This document shows, one piece after another, positions 5,044 to 7,923 of a stretch of 7,923 nt of DNA (positions are counted from its first letter, which is position 1; each line of letters starts with the position of its first letter). The stretch is from an uncultured Chloroflexota bacterium (GTDB lineage: Bacteria > Chloroflexota > Dehalococcoidia > UBA3495): positions 1-7,923 of the forward strand of contig CAJWBT010000097.1 of assembly GCA_913020235.1 (NCBI GenBank), read 5' to 3'. The translations under genes were made by a program, and so were the position numbers. A model generated the notes under the pieces. That model did no database searches, had not been told where the DNA came from, and worked only from the letters and a program-made list of their open reading frames with translations.

Positions 5044-6100
5044 CCCCGTATCCTGTCAGATTGTTTCCCAGGCCCAAGACCTGTGCAGATCGACTCGGCA
5101 TTGCTGTAGATTCCCGCCAACCGGTCCATAACGCGGGACCCTCCCTGCGCGGCTCTGCCTTCTCTATCACTATACTATTGCGGAGGAGTCGTGGGTGTCT
5201 GTGACCGATGCCACATTTTCCGGGTCAACCGCCCGCCGGACTCTTACACTCGCCCCGATGGGCCTCAATTGCCTCCGGGTTCTGGTCCGAGGTGGCTATC
5301 AATAGGGAGGGCAGCCGAGCCGGCTTGATGACCAAGACTTCTCCAGACTCATGGCGCGCAGCGGCGCCTGAATCCACCCGCGCACAGCTGGTCTAGCCTT
5401 TCCCGGCGGCCGCTGCCAGGCTGACACTGTCCGCGAATAGGGATGATGCAATATCCCACCAAGAAAAGAAGATCCCCACGAGCATTTAGTGCATTGAAAC
5501 CGGGCCGGGAAGAAGCAAATTCCTGCGCGCTTGTAGCCTGATCGGTCTCTTGTTCTTGCCTTCTACTCAGGAGCCGCTTGGAAGTCATGGGGAAACATAA
5601 CGCGTCTGCCAGTCTCTCAAGCGAGGCAACGTAGCATCTTCGGTAACAGTTTCTATTGAGGCAATACGGCCTCCCAATCGAACCCACAAAAATATCGGTG
5701 GCTGCGTAAATTGGCATTCGATGGGAAGGGTGCCGGCGTGCGCTACGGGCGACGACTCCAAGCAGGCCGCCGACCTCGAACAGTGGATGACAGGCGACGC
5801 TCCCCGGTCCCCGGGAAGCCAAGGTGTCGTGGATATTGCCAGCTGGATTCGGCTCGGCGACAATGTAGTCATCCGTTGGCGACCCGCTGTCCTTGCTCCG
5901 CCTCTCCATCCGGCGTTTCGGTGGCAGGGCTGAAGACATTGAGTTTGTGGATGTGGCAATCGGCGGACGCTTGCGGCAAGACCGGGAGCGCCTGCGGAAA
6001 GGAGGGTCGACGTTGGCGAAACGTTGCGCTCTCATGGCGGGCCTTGATCCCGCTGCAAGCCTGAGGCGGCGCAAGCCGTGCCTGTTCACAAACCGGCGAA
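5044..6100. other. Long region with no convincing gene; possible decayed coding sequence
   Basis: About 1.1 kb separates the minus-strand lipoprotein from the plus-strand ATC-hydrolase-like gene. Several frames are open but none has a ribosome site plus natural composition. The longest (minus, 5349-6089) starts with an Arg/Ser-rich stretch unlike a protein. The best coding signal is in the plus frame 5601-5933, listed separately. A weak palindrome (GGGAT...ATCCC near 5434-5458) is present. No tRNA, CRISPR repeats, or intact transposase is seen. A decayed mobile element or gene is possible. Confidence 0.5.
5601..5933 (+). pseudogene. Possible gene fragment of unknown family
   Basis: This frame is open for 110 codons between TAA 5598-5600 and TGA 5931-5933. 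Its middle, DDSKQAADLEQWMTGDAP followed by RSPGSQGVVDIASWIRLGD, has natural amino-acid balance and mostly G/C third bases with many G-first codons. The beginning has no start codon with a ribosome site; ATG 5721 lacks one and would give 70 residues. Because the codons are of the GNC type, the opposite strand in register is open as well, so the strand is uncertain. I do not recognise the family; it may be a relic, or only GC-driven openness. Confidence 0.25.
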
Positions 6101-6102
6101 AT

Positions 6103-6132
6103 TTGACGCCGACCGCATTAGGGTGGTAATAC
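6103..6132 (+). promoter_or_regulatory. Candidate promoter of the ATC-hydrolase-like gene
   Basis: TTGACG (6103-6108, five of six -35 bases) is followed after 18 bases by TAATAC (6127-6132), preceded by TGG, an extended -10 arrangement. Transcription would begin near 6139. A CGGAGC/GCTCCG hairpin (6149-6166) with a six-base loop lies in the leader just before the ribosome site. Confidence 0.42.
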
Positions 6133-6184
6133 CGTGAACCACAGGGGGCGGAGCTGAGGGGCTCCGACCAGGAAGGAGGCAGTA

Positions 6185-6832
6185 ATGGTAGAAACGACTA
6201 AAGACAGGCTGGCCAGGCTCCCTTTCAAGTGGCCCTGGGCGGATGAGGTGGAGCACCTGCGCCGGGAGGTCCTCTCCCAGAAGGACTACGACCCGGCCAC
6301 GTTGTTCGTGTTCGGGCAGATCATGGTGCAGGCGCTGCTGTCGCTGCTCAGGGCGGTGGAGAGCGAGTTCGGGGAACAGGGACAGAAAGTGTGTGTCGCT
6401 ACCCTGAAGCAAGCGGGGTACGAGGTGGCCTCCCAGTGCTTTGAGGGGGCGGAGCGTCCGGAGGGCATGAGCGATTCCGAGCTCGCCTCTATGCTGATGA
6501 CGCTGATAAATGGGGTATGGTATGCCTCGCCCGAGGAGGCGGGGGTCAACGAGGACGGGCAGAGCTTCTGGTGCGATATCCTGTGGTGCCCGGTGGGGAA
6601 GACGTTCAGCCGTTTCGACTGCCGTATCCACCGCTATTTCGGCGACGGCGCTTTTCGGGCGGCCATGGACAAATTTGGCATGGCCAAATTCACCACGGAG
6701 CTGGATTCCTTGATCCCGGCAGGGTCGGACCGCTGCCGCTTCCGCTGGCGGCTGCGGCAACCGGGAGAGCCCAACATCTGGGCGGCCCAGAGCCGGGCGC
6801 TGGAGGAAAAAGCCCTCCGCCGCGCCAAGTGA
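6185..6832 (+). CDS. L-2-amino-thiazoline-4-carboxylic acid hydrolase-like protein
   Basis: A 215-residue protein resembling the ATC-hydrolase-like family (Pfam ATC_hydrolase). The diagnostic part is C-terminal: FDCRIHRYFGDGAFRAAMDKFGMAKFTT (144-171) followed by LIPAGSDRCRFRWRL (176-190), matching the family's 'DCP-HR---D--FR-AM' and 'IPAG---C-FRW' patterns. Cys130, Cys135, Cys146, His149 and Cys184 are candidates for catalysis or metal binding. The named enzyme opens the thiazoline ring of ATC on the way to cysteine, but many homologues in environmental bacteria have other, unknown substrates, so the specific activity is not safe. No signal peptide. ATG 6185 is decided by the strong AGGAAGGAGG ending six bases before it. 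A candidate promoter lies upstream, and the metallophosphoesterase follows after 134 bases. Confidence 0.82.
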   Translation: MVETTKDRLARLPFKWPWADEVEHLRREVLSQKDYDPATLFVFGQIMVQALLSLLRAVESEFGEQGQKVCVATLKQAGYEVASQCFEGAERPEGMSDSELASMLMTLINGVWYASPEEAGVNEDGQSFWCDILWCPVGKTFSRFDCRIHRYFGDGAFRAAMDKFGMAKFTTELDSLIPAGSDRCRFRWRLRQPGEPNIWAAQSRALEEKALRRAK

Positions 6833-6890
6833 CAGGCGGGCAGGCTGGAGACCCACCTGTTCAGCCCATTTGCCCGGCAGGTGACACCCG

Positions 6891-6922
6891 GAGGTGCGAG
6901 GCTTGAGGAACGTGGGCACCTC
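6891..6922 (+). terminator. Weak hairpin after the ATC-hydrolase-like gene
   Basis: GAGGTGC (6891-6897) pairs perfectly with GCACCTC (6916-6922) around an 18-base loop. There is no T-run after it, and the loop is long, so termination is a weak guess; the 134-base gap otherwise shows only a CACCTG/CAGGTG pair (6854-6859 with 6878-6883). Confidence 0.25.
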
Positions 6923-6966
6923 AATTCCAACTCATCTTGCCCGATTGAATGAAGGGAGTAAGAACC

Positions 6967-7545
6967 GTGAGAGTGGGCATTATTTCGGATACCCATAACC
7001 CTAGTGTCGGGCCGTTACCGCCACCAGAGGTAGCGGTCGCATTTCGAGGGGTCGACGTGATTCTCCATGCCGGAGATGTCTACATCCCTTCCTGCCTGGA
7101 CTGGTTAGAAACAATAGCACCGGTGTACGCCGTTGAATTAGGGGCCGACGGTCAATTCAAGGATGACTCTCGCGTGGTTGACAAAAGGAGAGTCCTCCAT
7201 CTCGAAGGACACGCGATAGGCTTAATCCATGACTTACAGGTTCCTGGAATGGCTCAAGAAGTCACGGAACACACTCCATTATCCAAATATTTCCCCCCTG
7301 ACGCCGATTTGTCTGCGGCTCTCGAGACCGTATTTGGTGCTGCTGTCGATATCGTTATTTTCGGCCATACACACTACGCCATAATCGAGGAATATCAAGG
7401 AATTCTGATGGTGAACCCCGGAAGCCCCAGTCTTCCGAAACAACTACGACGCCTAGGCCAAGTAGCCATCATGGAGTTGGGCCCGGGCCACAAGCGCGCT
7501 GAGCTGCTAGAACTTTCCGCGTTCAGCTCAGAATGCGACCCGTAG
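6967..7545 (+). CDS. YfcE/MJ0936-type metallophosphoesterase, variant metal site
   Basis: From GTG 6967 this is 192 residues, typical of the compact YfcE/MJ0936 phosphodiesterases. Metal ligands are visible in order: SDTH (Asp8, His10), HAGDVY (Asp37), a His in GLIHDL (His88) and FGHTHY (His134, His136), then VNPGSPSLP (149-157), a family hallmark. The usual GN(H/C)D motif is replaced: where 'V-AVRGNCD' is expected the protein has VYAVELGADGQFKDD (53-67), without the Asn. The family hydrolyses phosphodiester or phosphomonoester bonds with two metals; no substrate can be given here. GTG 6967 is chosen over ATG 6949 because GAAGGGAG lies eight bases before it and the beta-strand MRVGIISDTH then starts directly. 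Third codon positions look less GC-rich than in the preceding gene, a possible sign of separate origin. Confidence 0.88.
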   Translation: MRVGIISDTHNPSVGPLPPPEVAVAFRGVDVILHAGDVYIPSCLDWLETIAPVYAVELGADGQFKDDSRVVDKRRVLHLEGHAIGLIHDLQVPGMAQEVTEHTPLSKYFPPDADLSAALETVFGAAVDIVIFGHTHYAIIEEYQGILMVNPGSPSLPKQLRRLGQVAIMELGPGHKRAELLELSAFSSECDP

Positions 7546-7566
7546 CGATTGGCCGAAGGTTTCGAT

Positions 7567-7585
7567 GACCCTTAGGGGGTCCTTT
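7567..7585 (+). terminator. Weak terminator-like hairpin
   Basis: GACCC (7567-7571) and GGGTC (7577-7581) form a five-base stem with a TTAGG loop followed by CTTT, just 21 bases after the metallophosphoesterase stop. Position is right, but stem and T-run are short. Confidence 0.35.
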
Positions 7586-7631
7586 GCCGCACCTGGTACC
7601 ATGGCGAACATACTACCTGGGGGAAGAGACA

Positions 7632-7923
7632 ATGGACGTATACCAATGCATCCGCTCACGCCGAACAGTGCGGGACTACAAACCCGACTCGATTCCTCAA
7701 GAGGTGCTCCACAAGATTCTTCAAGCCGGACGGTGGGCGCCCAGCTCCAGCAACACCCAGAAGTGGAACTTCATTGTCGTTCAAGACCGGGATACCCTTG
7801 CGACCCTGGGCAAGATCGCCACCCATGGGCCGTTCATCGGCCGGGCTCCCTTGGTCATTGTTGTCGTCATGGACAATGCGCCCAGGCCGCAACTGGATGC
7901 TGGAAGGGCATTGCAACAAATGG
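7632..7923 (+). CDS. Nitroreductase family protein, N-terminal part (runs off the window)
   Basis: The frame is open from ATG 7632 to the right edge, giving 97 residues. MDVYQCIRSRRTVRDYKPDSIPQEVL is the standard nitroreductase start: 'I-SRRSVR-Y' contacts the FMN phosphate, followed by LQAGRWAPSSSNTQKWNFIVVQD (30-52), the family's 'A--APS--N-QPW-F-VV' FMN-binding segment, and an APLVIVVVMDN strand (73-83). Members are dimeric FMN enzymes that reduce nitro groups, quinones or flavins with NAD(P)H; some act as dehalogenases or in cofactor synthesis, which cannot be told from half a protein. GGGGGAAGAG upstream of the ATG gives a reasonable ribosome site. The remaining part, usually another 80-120 residues, is beyond the edge. 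Confidence 0.92.
   Translation, partial: MDVYQCIRSRRTVRDYKPDSIPQEVLHKILQAGRWAPSSSNTQKWNFIVVQDRDTLATLGKIATHGPFIGRAPLVIVVVMDNAPRPQLDAGRALQQM

Noticed and set aside
4715..5131. Gly/Val/Ala-rich open frame on the plus strand
   Set aside because: It is the reverse complement of the Pro/Thr-rich linker of the lipoprotein; repeats such as VGVSGGTGVATGA arise from that linker.
5349..6089. 246-residue open frame on the minus strand
   Set aside because: No ribosome site, Arg/Ser/Cys-rich N-terminal composition, no recognisable motif; it is in register with a plus frame of GNC-type codons, which explains its openness.
1..7923. CRISPR arrays, rRNA or tRNA genes (including tRNA-Sec) and sel genes
   Set aside because: None seen by eye: no regularly spaced direct repeats, no cloverleaf with a GTTCGANTC-type arm, and no protein resembling SelA, SelB or SelD.

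Overview
The window looks like a GC-rich environmental bacterial genome, probably Chloroflexota (Dehalococcoidia/SAR202-like). The grounds are indirect. It has a lipoprotein with a long Pro/Thr-rich linker, a CaiB/BaiF CoA-transferase, an ATC-hydrolase-like protein, a dienelactone hydrolase and a nitroreductase, interspersed with a short 'TGTCATTC...GAATGACA'-type palindromic repeat. This placement is inference; there is no rRNA or tRNA to anchor it.

Layout. Positions 2-277 (+) are the C-terminal end of a family III CoA-transferase, facing a dienelactone-hydrolase family gene at 459-1226 (-), with a perfect 12-bp hairpin between them. Further genes on the minus strand are a small unrecognised protein (1358-1621), a DsbA/FrnE-like thiol-disulfide oxidoreductase (1890-2498), a gene relic (2581-2709), a hemolysin III/PAQR-type membrane protein (2741-3394) and a lipoprotein (3904-5043). 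A 133-bp MITE-like inverted-repeat element lies at 3542-3674. A poorly coding stretch of about 1.1 kb (5044-6184) separates these from plus-strand genes: an ATC-hydrolase-like protein (6185-6832), a YfcE-type metallophosphoesterase (6967-7545) and a nitroreductase cut by the window end (7632-7923).

The most important observation is that the DsbA/FrnE-like gene is not 165 codons, as a standard gene caller would give, but 202 residues. It begins at an ATG with its own Shine-Dalgarno sequence at 2498 and reads through an in-frame TGA at 2450-2448. That TGA is exactly where the first cysteine of the thioredoxin-fold CxxC motif should be, giving T-U-P-Y-C-Y-V-G. A stem-loop with a GGCC apical loop starts 12 nt after the TGA and has its loop 20 nt after it, in the position of a bacterial SECIS element. 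This is best read as a selenoprotein with a UPYC active site. A good sigma70-like promoter (TTGCCA-N17-TAGGAT) precedes it, with a 13-bp palindrome touching the -35 box.

No functional link between the other genes is evident; most seem to be single-gene transcription units of an ordinary accessory region. No sel genes or tRNA-Sec are visible here, so the selenocysteine machinery would have to be elsewhere in the genome.
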